DNA from: DASRCB01 sp035653295
Lineage (GTDB): Bacteria; Acidobacteriota; Terriglobia; Bryobacterales; Bryobacteraceae
Assembly: GCA_035653295.1 (NCBI GenBank)
Contig: DASRCB010000009.1
Location: 1-17,916, forward strand
DNA length: 17,916 bases
Direction: 5' to 3'
Shown piece by piece: positions 6,212 through 12,492 of the stretch. The first letter of the stretch is position 1. The number at the start of each line of letters is the position of its first letter. Both the position numbers and the translations under genes were made by a program. The notes beneath the pieces were generated by a model. That model was not told the DNA's origin. It did no database searches and worked only from the letters and a program-made list of their open reading frames with translations.

Positions 6212-7786
6212 ATGCCTGAGTTTCCGCGCGACCTGCCGCACCTGTACCTGCGAGGAAGCGGCAAGGCCGAGCAGTACACCCGGAAGCCATTCCCTATCAT
6301 TCGCAAGCTCCCGCAGCGCGACCGCGCCGGGCACGCCGAGGCACTGCGAGTCGCGATTGAAGGGGCAATCGCCGCCGCCGGAGTGCAACGGCAAATGCGA
6401 GACCCAAACATAGCCGCTGGGACACCCGGGTTATATCTCGATTTTGAGATTCTACATGGCGAAGAAGCTGCCATTGAGCTTCTCGAAAACAGGGTCAAGC
6501 ACATCGAGCTTGTCTCCGTACGTCAGCCATCGGAAACAAGCCCGGCATTAGCGACTGTGTTCGTGCCCGATTCGGCGGCCGATCATTTTCTGAAAAAGGT
6601 CGAAGGGTATCGATCTGAGCACACGAACAAGGGCAAACCGAAGAACGAGGCCCTGATCACACGTCTTGAGAACGTCGCTTTGGCTGGTCTGCGATCTCTC
6701 TTTACCGACGACCCCACCCTGCTGCCGACCGTCGGCCAACAGATCTGGTGGGAGGTTTGGATTCGGAAAGGACATGCCGACAACTTTGACGCCATAACCA
6801 CTCGTCTTGCAATTCCTGTCCAGCAGCAACGTCTCTTGTTCCCGGATCGCGAAGTGCGCTTGGTCTATGGGAACGAAATTACGATCGCTCGTCTCTTTGT
6901 GAACTGCGACGCTATCGCCGAATTGCGGCGCGCGAAGGATACGCCGGCACTCTTCGTGCGGTGGTCAAACGTCGACCAGGCAGCATGGGCAACAGAACTC
7001 GTTGGTCGACTGAACGCGCCGGAGCATCCGGATGTTGCCGTGTGCATCCTCGATACGGGTGTCACGCAAGGTCATCCACTGATTGCCCCAGCGCTCGAAC
7101 CCAACGACATACACGTGTACGATCCCGGTTGGCCGGGCGGTGATAGCCGTGGCCACGGCACGAATATGGCTGGCACGGCGCTTTATGGTGACCTGATGCC
7201 GTTGATGACAGGCAACGGGGCGGTTCCGCTGACGCACAGAATCGAATCCGTCAAGATCTTGCCGGAGGAAGGCGAGAACCAACCCAAACTATACGGTGCG
7301 ATCACCCGCGAATCAATCGCACGCGCTGAAGTACAAGCTCCCCAGCGGCGCCGCGCCGTATGCATGGCGGTTACCAGCGACCTTGGCACCAACCTCGGCC
7401 GACCATCATCGTGGTCGGCGGCGATCGACCAGCTCTGTTTCGGTGTCGGGACGACACCGAAACTGGTGTTGATCTCCGCCGGAAATATCCGTGACGGCCT
7501 TTCGAAGGCGGCCTATCCAGCACGGAACCACATGGAATCCATCGAAAATCCAGCCCAGGCGTGGAATGCAATCACCGTTGGGCATACACCGAGAAAGCCA
7601 CCCTCGTCGACCCAAGCTACGCAGATTGGGAGCCGATCGCTCCCGTCGGAGGCTTGTCGCCGACGAGTCGCACATCGCTCACGTGGGAAAGGAAATGGCC
7701 GATTAAACCAGATGTCGTGCTGGAAGGTGGTAACTGGGCTGCCCTTGGCGACCAATGCGACTGCCCGGACGACCTCGGCCTGTTAA
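6212..7786 (+). CDS. S8 (subtilisin-like) peptidase, N-terminal part, frameshifted
   Basis: The first 457 codons encode the N-terminal region and the beginning of a subtilase: a ~270-residue N-terminal domain of unknown function, catalytic Asp281 (AVCILDTGV), catalytic His315 (DSRGHGTNMAGT) and the oxyanion Asn in LISAGN. At 7580-7582 the sequence reads GTTGGGCA, where GTTGGGGCA would continue NAITVGAYTEK. One G appears lost, so this frame goes on for 67 unrelated codons to a stop at 7786. The product as written lacks the catalytic Ser and cannot be an active protease. Joined across the lesion, the gene would encode about 816 residues, a normal length for this family. It directly abuts the AAA+ gene (TAAATG). 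The lesion may be genuine or a homopolymer sequencing error. Confidence 0.85.
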   Translation: MPEFPRDLPHLYLRGSGKAEQYTRKPFPIIRKLPQRDRAGHAEALRVAIEGAIAAAGVQRQMRDPNIAAGTPGLYLDFEILHGEEAAIELLENRVKHIELVSVRQPSETSPALATVFVPDSAADHFLKKVEGYRSEHTNKGKPKNEALITRLENVALAGLRSLFTDDPTLLPTVGQQIWWEVWIRKGHADNFDAITTRLAIPVQQQRLLFPDREVRLVYGNEITIARLFVNCDAIAELRRAKDTPALFVRWSNVDQAAWATELVGRLNAPEHPDVAVCILDTGVTQGHPLIAPALEPNDIHVYDPGWPGGDSRGHGTNMAGTALYGDLMPLMTGNGAVPLTHRIESVKILPEEGENQPKLYGAITRESIARAEVQAPQRRRAVCMAVTSDLGTNLGRPSSWSAAIDQLCFGVGTTPKLVLISAGNIRDGLSKAAYPARNHMESIENPAQAWNAITVGHTPRKPPSSTQATQIGSRSLPSEACRRRVAHRSRGKGNGRLNQMSCWKVVTGLPLATNATARTTSAC

Positions 7787-8661
7787 CAACGTACCGCGAT
7801 CCCACAACGAGGCACTTCGACATCTTCCGTGACACCAGTGCTGCGACCGCAATGGCCGGAAACCTGGCTGGTAGAATCATGGCGGCCGTGCCAGAACGCT
7901 GGCCGGAGACCATCCGGGCATTGATCATTCACTCTGCCGAGTGGACGCCTTTGATGAAACAACAGTTTGAAGCGGCCACATCCGAACAGCAGAGGCGCGT
8001 GCTAGTCAGACAGTATGGGTACGGCGTTCCCAGTTATGACCGAGCCATATTTAGTGCTCTAAATGACCTGACGTTAATTGCGGAAGATGAGCTTCAGCCG
8101 CTGTGGAAGGAAAATGGCGTAATCAAAAGCCGGCACATGAACCTCCACGAGTTCCCATGGCCACGCACCCAGTTGGAGCAAATGGCTGAGACCGAGGTCG
8201 AACTCCGCGTCACCATCTCGTATTACGTCGAGCGAAATCCTGGCGAGCGCGGCTGGCTGCGCAGGCATCGATACTCATCACACCAGCTTCGATTTGCAGT
8301 CAAACAGGCGATCGAGTCCGTCGATGCGTTTCGCCAGCGTATCAACGCTGCCGCGGCTAATGAAGAAGATGGCATCGAAGCCATCGACGCGGGGCCGGAC
8401 AATTGGGCGTTGCGCAGGCTTAGGGACACTGGTTCCATCCATTCCGACTTCTGGCGAGGCACTGCCGCCGACCTGGCGCAACGCTCTGCGATCGGCGTCT
8501 ACCCGATTAGTGGTTGGTGGAAAGAGAATACCGCACATAAGCGATACGATCGCACTGTGCGGTATTCCCTGATCGTCTCCATTCGCGCCGTCAACGGAGA
8601 TGTGGACATTTACACGCCAGTCCAAGTGCAAGTCGCGACTCCGATCCAGATTGCCACGTAG
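7561..8661 (+). CDS. S8 (subtilisin-like) peptidase, C-terminal part, frameshifted
   Basis: Continuation of the same subtilase in the +2 frame relative to the start. Homology resumes at codon GCA 7582 (AYTEKATLVDPSYADWEPIAPVGGLSP). It contains the catalytic Ser in RDTSAATAMAGNLAGRIMA (AGT at 7837-7839, residue ~543 of the joined protein) and a ~270-residue C-terminal extension of unknown function ending at TAG/8661. The GTG at 7561 is only where this frame opens; the first seven codons are out-of-frame readings of the upstream part. No Shine-Dalgarno precedes it, so independent expression is doubtful. Codons look normal on both sides of the lesion with no further breaks, which fits either a very recent mutation or a sequence error. 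Confidence 0.82.
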   Translation: MECNHRWAYTEKATLVDPSYADWEPIAPVGGLSPTSRTSLTWERKWPIKPDVVLEGGNWAALGDQCDCPDDLGLLTTYRDPTTRHFDIFRDTSAATAMAGNLAGRIMAAVPERWPETIRALIIHSAEWTPLMKQQFEAATSEQQRRVLVRQYGYGVPSYDRAIFSALNDLTLIAEDELQPLWKENGVIKSRHMNLHEFPWPRTQLEQMAETEVELRVTISYYVERNPGERGWLRRHRYSSHQLRFAVKQAIESVDAFRQRINAAAANEEDGIEAIDAGPDNWALRRLRDTGSIHSDFWRGTAADLAQRSAIGVYPISGWWKENTAHKRYDRTVRYSLIVSIRAVNGDVDIYTPVQVQVATPIQIAT

Positions 8662-9185
8662 GATGGGACCTTCGGTCTCGGTGCCGACTCACTGAACCGT
8701 GGCGGTCACCGGCACCGTGTCTGCGAGGCTCGGTGCACCTCGGGCGTTCGCGGCGTGGCCGGCGGCGGTTGTCTCCGTCTCGCGATAGAGACAACAACGC
8801 GACACGAATCCCATTGGTACCGCGGCTACTCTGGCGAATGAGTTTGGTTTTGGAGCCAGTTCGAGAGGGTAACCGAGGTGGTGGTGCGGTAAGTGTCCGA
8901 GGAATCTGGTGGACCTGGTGAGATTCGAACTCACGACCTCTTCCATGGCATTTAAGAAATATCAATCGCTTGCAGACAGTTTGGCGCAAAACAAAAGACT
9001 TAGCAAGAGGCCACGTGGACTCCGGTGGACGCCACGGGTCTTCTCTGCATCGGGACTGGCATGTTGCTTGCTCTCCTGCGCGCGCGGTTGCGGGCTGCTG
9101 CATTTATGGTCTGCCGAAGGAGACAACAATCGGTTTCCATATAAGGACGATGCCCAGATGGAGCGGTGACCGCTTTCGCGGCTTC
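8662..9185 (+). other. Intergenic stretch; tRNA fragment and one inverted repeat only
   Basis: About 520 bp without a credible gene. It holds an inverted repeat with 8-bp arms GTTGTCTC (8768-8775) and GAGACAAC (8788-8795) around a 12-nt loop, and the 41-bp tRNA-Ala fragment at 8907-8947. There is no T-tract after the hairpin, so it is not a clear terminator. Reading frames crossing the tRNA fragment are tRNA artefacts. Confidence 0.6.
8907..8947 (-). repeat. Duplicated 3' part of tRNA-Ala(GGC): far attachment-site copy
   Basis: Forty-one bases identical to 10623-10663, i.e. the tRNA from the anticodon loop through the T arm to the encoded CCA end, in the same orientation. Identity ends in the anticodon loop (G versus C at 8948) and no 5' half follows. 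This is the classic footprint of site-specific integration into a tRNA 3' end, leaving the displaced original end at the far boundary. Confidence 0.88.
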
Positions 9186-9200
9186 GCAAGAGCATCTTGC
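9186..9200. promoter_or_regulatory. Inverted repeat upstream of the higBA promoter
   Basis: GCAAGA-GCA-TCTTGC, a perfect 6+3+6 inverted repeat abutting the -35 region of the higBA promoter. It may be a second operator half or an upstream regulator site; only the symmetry is directly visible. Confidence 0.4.
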
Positions 9201-9225
9201 ATATTCGCAATATTGCGAATACACT
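9197..9225 (+). promoter_or_regulatory. higBA promoter with an 18-bp palindromic operator in the spacer
   Basis: Candidate -35 TTGCAT (9197-9202) and -10 TACACT (9220-9225) are separated by 17 bp. The perfect palindrome ATTCGCAAT|ATTGCGAAT (9203-9220) fills the spacer. A dimeric HigA-type repressor bound here would exclude RNA polymerase, the standard autoregulation of these modules. The predicted transcription start (~9231-9233) falls next to the GTG at 9234, implying a very short or absent leader. Promoter elements are matched by eye; the palindrome is exact. Confidence 0.65.
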
Positions 9226-9233
9226 GAGATCGA

Positions 9234-9602
9234 GTGCCCAGGACCAGAGTCGCCCTCTACAGGGAGGAAGATGGGTCATGCCCATTCGTGGAGTGGTTCG
9301 ACAAGTTGCCGGTGAAGGTGCAGGACAAGTGCTATCTCCGGTTGGAGCGCCTACGCGAGATGGGCCACGAACTGCGTCGGCCCGAGGCAGACTTCCTGGG
9401 AGACGGCATCTACGAACTACGCGCCAGCCTGGGAGGCATTCATTACAGAATCCTGTACTTCTTCCACGGCGCCGTGGCGGCCGTGGTCTCTCACGGTCTG
9501 GCGAAGGAGCGCGTGGTCCCGCCGAAAGAGATCGATCGGGCCGTCGAACGTAAGAAGCGGTTTGAGGCGAATCCAGCGAAGCACACTCATGAGGAGGTTT
9601 GA
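9234..9602 (+). CDS. HigB/Gp49-like toxin (RelE superfamily)
   Basis: A 122-residue protein of the phage-derived Gp49-like/HigB group, mRNA interferases of the RelE fold that act on ribosome-bound mRNA. Visible signatures: an N-terminal strand then CPFVEWFDKLP (16-26), the helix VQDKCYLRLERLREMG, then GDGIYELRASLGGIHYRILYFF (56-77) carrying the ELR...YRILY basic core, and HGLAKERVVPPKEIDRAVERKKRF near the end. The toxin-first order with an XRE antitoxin behind is typical. It begins at GTG with no good Shine-Dalgarno, consistent with a leaderless transcript. Its last codons (GAG GAG GTT) contain the ribosome binding site of the antitoxin. It appears intact, in contrast to the toxins at 3.5-5.2 kb. 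Confidence 0.9.
   Translation: MPRTRVALYREEDGSCPFVEWFDKLPVKVQDKCYLRLERLREMGHELRRPEADFLGDGIYELRASLGGIHYRILYFFHGAVAAVVSHGLAKERVVPPKEIDRAVERKKRFEANPAKHTHEEV
9591..9597 (+). promoter_or_regulatory. Strong ribosome binding site of the antitoxin
   Basis: GAGGAGG lies 7 nt before ATG 9605, inside the last toxin codons. It decides ATG 9605 over the in-frame TTG at 9599 and should give the antitoxin more translation than the toxin, which has no comparable site. Confidence 0.75.
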
Positions 9603-9604
9603 CC

Positions 9605-9937
9605 ATGCAACATAAAAAAGCAAAGGCGCGGAAACCGACCAGCGACGCGGTGGAGATCGTTCACCGCCGGTTCTACGAAGGCAAGCCGGCCCGGCTGAAG
9701 AACCTGGAAGAGGCACGCTCGAATGAAGAGATCGCCCGCAAAATCCAAGAACTGAGGACAGCGGCGGCCCTCACCCAAACTCAGCTTGCCAAGCTCATCG
9801 GCACGACTGGATCGGTCATCTGCCGCCTTGAGGATGCCGATTACGAAGGCCACTCCCTGGCAATGTTACGCAGGATCGCAGGCGCGTTGAATCAGCGGGT
9901 CGAAATCCGTTTTGTACGGATCCGGCGGTCGGCATAG
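9605..9937 (+). CDS. HigA-like helix-turn-helix antitoxin
   Basis: A 110-residue XRE-family protein. The N-terminal ~40 residues are basic and probably flexible (MQHKKAKARKPTSD...). The helix-turn-helix covers about residues 48-85: IQELRTAAALTQTQLAKLIGTTGSVICRLEDADYEGHSLAMLRRIAGAL, ending in the VEIRFV strand common to HigA partners of Gp49-like toxins. It should bind the toxin and repress the operon through the palindrome at 9203-9220. The start ATG is fixed by GAGGAGG. It lies 2 nt after the toxin stop and 8 nt before the next gene, so the three are one operon. Confidence 0.9.
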   Translation: MQHKKAKARKPTSDAVEIVHRRFYEGKPARLKNLEEARSNEEIARKIQELRTAAALTQTQLAKLIGTTGSVICRLEDADYEGHSLAMLRRIAGALNQRVEIRFVRIRRSA

Positions 9938-9945
9938 GTCCCTCT

Positions 9946-10452
9946 ATGAGCGACATCAACTCATTCGTGCTACAGCAGGCCACGGCAGCGGCGGCAAAGC
10001 TGTGGGCGCTCGGAAGCGCTCCTTTCCCGTTCAAGACCTCCACCGCACGCGTGATCCAGAGCCACATTGACATGTTGGTCACCGAAACCGCCATCGATTT
10101 TGCAATTCATGTTCGACGTATCCTGGACAACAGCGCAGTTCGCACTAAGTTCAAGCTCAGTGAGCCGTTTCGGCATTGGGCTGCCCATCGCTTGCCCAAA
10201 GTGGATGATCTTCGGGATGCCTTGAACCGTATCGTTCACGCGACCGAGTTCGAGGTCGGGTTTGAGCAACTGCCGGAGAATGCGGTAGACATCAAGGGCG
10301 GCGCCATCGGAGTTGTCTATTTGCGGACAAGGACGGATCAGCGCGAGGAAGCACTAATCGATGTGTTCGCGCTGGCTTCGTGCTTCTTTCACCAGGTCTT
10401 GCCCGAACTGCATCGGCTTGACACGCCCTCCACACTCGAAGCGGTCCAGTAA
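9946..10452 (+). CDS. Hypothetical protein, HEPN-like motifs, third gene of the higBA operon
   Basis: A 168-residue, largely alpha-helical protein I cannot assign to a named family. Two segments recall HEPN-type RNases: R76-H-W-A-A-H81, which fits the R-phi-x3-H pattern with His as phi, and LRDALNRIVHA (89-99), close to the LRxxxNKIIHA motif of a large group of hypothetical proteins. The rest includes a strand-like GGAIGVVYLRTRT and a C-terminal helix EEALIDVFALASCFFHQVL. There is no signal peptide or membrane segment. It starts 8 nt after the antitoxin stop with only a weak ribosome binding site, so it is probably translated with higBA. Its place in a TA operon inside a tRNA-bounded element suggests a conflict or defence role, but that is inference. 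Confidence 0.75.
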   Translation: MSDINSFVLQQATAAAAKLWALGSAPFPFKTSTARVIQSHIDMLVTETAIDFAIHVRRILDNSAVRTKFKLSEPFRHWAAHRLPKVDDLRDALNRIVHATEFEVGFEQLPENAVDIKGGAIGVVYLRTRTDQREEALIDVFALASCFFHQVLPELHRLDTPSTLEAVQ

Positions 10453-10511
10453 TGTGGACTGTCGATCCGCCGCGTTGATCGGGGCCAGAAAACTCAGATT
10501 AAGCTACGCTG

Positions 10512-10539
10512 GAGTCCAAATCTTCGCCGTTTTGGACTC
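10512..10539. repeat. Inverted repeat with 9-bp arms after the higBA operon
   Basis: GAGTCCAAA (10512-10520) and TTTGGACTC (10531-10539) form a perfect hairpin with a 10-nt loop, 60 bp after the last gene of the element. TGGACTC occurs once more at 10544-10550. No T-tract follows on either strand, so a rho-independent terminator is not well supported; a recombinase arm site near the attachment site is another possibility. Confidence 0.45.
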
Positions 10540-10622
10540 AAAATGGACTCCGCGTGACCTCTTCCACGATGTGCAAGCGCACAAGCATTTTCGTAAGTCT
10601 ATGTTTTATTGGGTTTTGGGTT

Positions 10623-10698
10623 TGGTGGACCTGGTGAGATTCGAACTCACGACCTCTTCCATGCCATGGAAGCGCGCTCCCAACTGCGCCACAGGCCC
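10623..10698 (-). tRNA. tRNA-Ala (anticodon GGC)
   Basis: A complete 76-nt cloverleaf on the minus strand. The acceptor stem GGGCCTG pairs with CAGGTCC and includes the G3-U70 wobble pair that identifies alanine tRNAs. The anticodon arm CTTCC-ATGGCAT-GGAAG gives anticodon GGC. The T arm is GTGAG-TTCGAAT-CTCAC, and A73 plus CCA is encoded in the DNA. A TATATT box at 10718-10723 on the same strand lies 19 nt upstream and is a plausible -10. The 3' part (10623-10663) is exactly duplicated at 8907-8947, marking this gene as an integration target that was restored after insertion. Confidence 0.95.
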
Positions 10699-10717
10699 GC
10701 CGGGTGGGTTCCCCATC

Positions 10718-10723
10718 AATATA
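10718..10723 (-). promoter_or_regulatory. Candidate -10 box of the tRNA-Ala gene
   Basis: Minus-strand TATATT, 19 nt before the mature 5' end of the tRNA. There is no convincing -35 at 16-18 bp, so confidence is limited. Confidence 0.35.
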
Positions 10724-10763
10724 TCACGCGCCCCCTCCGCGGCCTCTGCATCAAAATGAAAGC

Positions 10764-11555
10764 GTGCCTGAACTCCCCGAGGTGGAAACAGTCGTGCGCT
10801 CGCTCGCCCCACGCCTGACCGGCCGCCGCATTCTGCACGCGCGCTTCTCCTCACGCCACGTGGTCCGCGACAACTTCAAACGGCTCGCGGCGAAGCTCGC
10901 CGGGCAGACCGTCCGCGGCGTCACGCGCCACGGCAAATTCATCGTCGCGCAGCTGGATAAAGGCAATCTCATCGTTCACCTCGGCATGACCGGCGCGCTC
11001 CTGTTCGACGCTCCCGCCGGCCCGCACACACGCGCGGTGTTCGACCTGGACAACGGCGTGCTCCTGTACGACGATCCCCGGCAGTTCGGCCGGATCGAAT
11101 GGGCGCCCGAACTGCCCGCCCGCGTGGCCCGCCTCGGCCCGGACGCGCTGCACATCTCCGAAGCCGATTTCCTGACCCTGCTCCGCCGCCGGCACGCGCG
11201 CATCAAGCCGCTGCTTCTCAACCAGAGCTTCCTGCGCGGCATGGGAAATATCTACAGCGACGAAGCGCTCTTCCAGGCCGGCGTCCACCCCCGCGCCATG
11301 GCTTCACGCCTGAGCAAACAGCGCGCGGCGCGACTGCACCGGGCCATGATCGACATCCTTGGCGCGGCGATTGCGAACAAAGGCTCCTCCATTTCGGATT
11401 ACGTCGATGCCGAAGGCCGGCGCGGCACGTTCCAGCATATGCATCAGGTCTACGGCCGCGAAGGGCAGCCCTGCACGCGCTGTGGAGCGCCCATCCGGCG
11501 CGTGGTGCTGGGCGGCCGCGGCACCCACTACTGCCCGAAATGCCAGCGCCTTTGA
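10764..11555 (+). CDS. mutM: Formamidopyrimidine-DNA glycosylase (Fpg/MutM)
   Basis: Removes 8-oxoguanine and formamidopyrimidines from DNA and cuts the abasic site. The 263-residue protein begins PELPEVETVVR directly after the initiator, so Pro2 is the catalytic nucleophile and Glu3 the general acid. Lys58 (RHGKFI) is the conserved strand-binding lysine. LLNQSFLRGMGNIYSDEALF is the helix-two-turn-helix, and the C-terminal zinc finger has Cys237, Cys240, Cys257 and Cys260 (CTRC...CPKC). The start is the GTG at 10764: the frame is open to 10704 but any longer form would bury Pro2. It diverges from tRNA-Ala and converges on folP with 4 bp between. Confidence 0.96.
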   Translation: MPELPEVETVVRSLAPRLTGRRILHARFSSRHVVRDNFKRLAAKLAGQTVRGVTRHGKFIVAQLDKGNLIVHLGMTGALLFDAPAGPHTRAVFDLDNGVLLYDDPRQFGRIEWAPELPARVARLGPDALHISEADFLTLLRRRHARIKPLLLNQSFLRGMGNIYSDEALFQAGVHPRAMASRLSKQRAARLHRAMIDILGAAIANKGSSISDYVDAEGRRGTFQHMHQVYGREGQPCTRCGAPIRRVVLGGRGTHYCPKCQRL

Positions 11556-11559
11556 GTGG

Positions 11560-12408
11560 TTACTGAGGCTCCGCCGCCAGAATCGCGTCCGCGATCTGCA
11601 CCGCGGCTTTCATCCCCGCCACGTCGTGCACGCGAACGATGTGCGCGCCGGAGAGAATCGCCGCCGTGACCGCCGCCGCCGTGGCGACCTCTGTGTCCGC
11701 CGCGCTCGGCTGCGCGAGGAACGATTTTCGCGACGGGCCGACCAGTATCGGCAGCTCCAGCGCGCTCAGCCGCGACAGGCGCGCAAGAATCTCCGTGTTC
11801 TGCTCGCGCCGCTTGCCGAAGCCGAGTCCGGGATCGATCACGATGCGGCGCCGCTCCACGCCCGCCCTCACCGCGCGATGCACGCACGCTTCCAGATCCT
11901 GCGTGATCCTGCCCATCACGTCCTTCATGGGCGGCAGCTTCGCCCACGTCTCGGGCGTTCCGCGCATGTGATTCAGCACCAGACCGGCGTCGTACTTGAC
12001 CGCCGCCTTCGGCAGGTCCGGGTCGAAGGTCAGACTGCTGGGATCGTTGACGATCTCTGCTTCCAGCTCCAGCGCCTTCGCCGCAACGGTCGACTTGTAT
12101 GTGTCCACGGAGATGGGCACGCCCACTTTGCCGCGCAGCCGCTTCAGCACCGGGATCAGGCGGCGAACCTCCTCGGCTTCCGAAATGCGCGCCGACCCGG
12201 GCCGCGTCGATTCGGCGCCAATGTCGATGATGTCCGCCCCCTGGTCTTCCAGTTCGACCGCGCGGGCGAAGGCGCGATCGGGATCGTCATACCGGCCGCC
12301 ATCGGAAAACGAATCCGGCGTCACGTTCAGCACGCCCATGATGAGCGTGCGCTCTCCGAGAAGCAGAACGCGGTCACGAAGCCGCCATTCGAATCGTTTT
12401 CTGGTCAT
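11560..12408 (-). CDS. folP: Dihydropteroate synthase
   Basis: Joins 6-hydroxymethyl-dihydropterin diphosphate with p-aminobenzoate in folate synthesis; the target of sulfonamides. The 282-residue TIM barrel shows the family signatures in order: IMGVLNVTPDSFSDGG (23-38), ADIIDIGAESTRPG (58-71), PISVDTYKS, DPGLGFGK and GPSRKSFL, ending with RVHDV at the last strand. The loop after strand 4 reads NDPSS, where many homologues have ND(I/V)SG. The start is ATG 12408; no clear Shine-Dalgarno precedes it and no better start is present. It is divergent from rmuC with 84 bp between and tail to tail with mutM. Confidence 0.95.
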   Translation of the reverse strand: MTRKRFEWRLRDRVLLLGERTLIMGVLNVTPDSFSDGGRYDDPDRAFARAVELEDQGADIIDIGAESTRPGSARISEAEEVRRLIPVLKRLRGKVGVPISVDTYKSTVAAKALELEAEIVNDPSSLTFDPDLPKAAVKYDAGLVLNHMRGTPETWAKLPPMKDVMGRITQDLEACVHRAVRAGVERRRIVIDPGLGFGKRREQNTEILARLSRLSALELPILVGPSRKSFLAQPSAADTEVATAAAVTAAILSGAHIVRVHDVAGMKAAVQIADAILAAEPQ

Positions 12409-12481
12409 AACGCGCTGGCTGACTGGGTGAGGCGATGACGGGAGTCAGAACCGCCCAAACATACCGGGCGAGTCCTGTCAC

Positions 12482-12487
12482 TATGAT
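12482..12487 (+). promoter_or_regulatory. Candidate -10 box for rmuC
   Basis: TATGAT lies 5 nt before the rmuC ATG, so a transcript started from it would be essentially leaderless. A -35 is not evident at normal spacing; weak evidence overall. Confidence 0.25.
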
Positions 12488-12492
12488 AGGTT

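Larger units (their letters stand above)
8907..10663. mobile_element. Candidate mini-island bounded by tRNA-Ala direct repeats
   Basis: DNA between the two 41-bp tRNA copies, with a repeat-to-repeat unit of 1716 bp. It carries a HigB/HigA toxin-antitoxin pair and a 168-residue hypothetical gene. It has no integrase, excisionase or replication gene, so it is either a remnant of a larger element or a non-autonomous one mobilised in trans. The left repeat could also mark the end of the wider accessory region (3.4-8.9 kb), with nested insertions at one tRNA. Confidence 0.6.

Noticed and set aside
5666..6394. Antisense ORF (242 codons) over the AAA+ gene
   Set aside because: Opposes the Walker B and sensor motifs of the ATPase; no protein family signal of its own.
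8689..8790. Minus-strand C-terminal-like peptide ending TVPVTATVQ, recalling BACON/Ig-like domain ends
   Set aside because: Only a short stretch fits, with no supporting domain upstream and the frame running into the tRNA fragment; too weak to call a pseudogene.
8768..8795. Inverted repeat GTTGTCTC/GAGACAAC as a terminator of the peptidase gene
   Set aside because: Over 100 bp after the stop, with a 12-nt loop and no T-tract; kept only as an inverted repeat in the intergenic note.
8909..9169. Plus-strand ORF starting MDLVRFELTTSS, and similar frames at 10361-10759, 8689-8946 and 10606-10854
   Set aside because: These translate the tRNA-Ala sequence or its fragment; the FELTTSS and EEVVSSNLTRST peptides are well-known tRNA artefacts.
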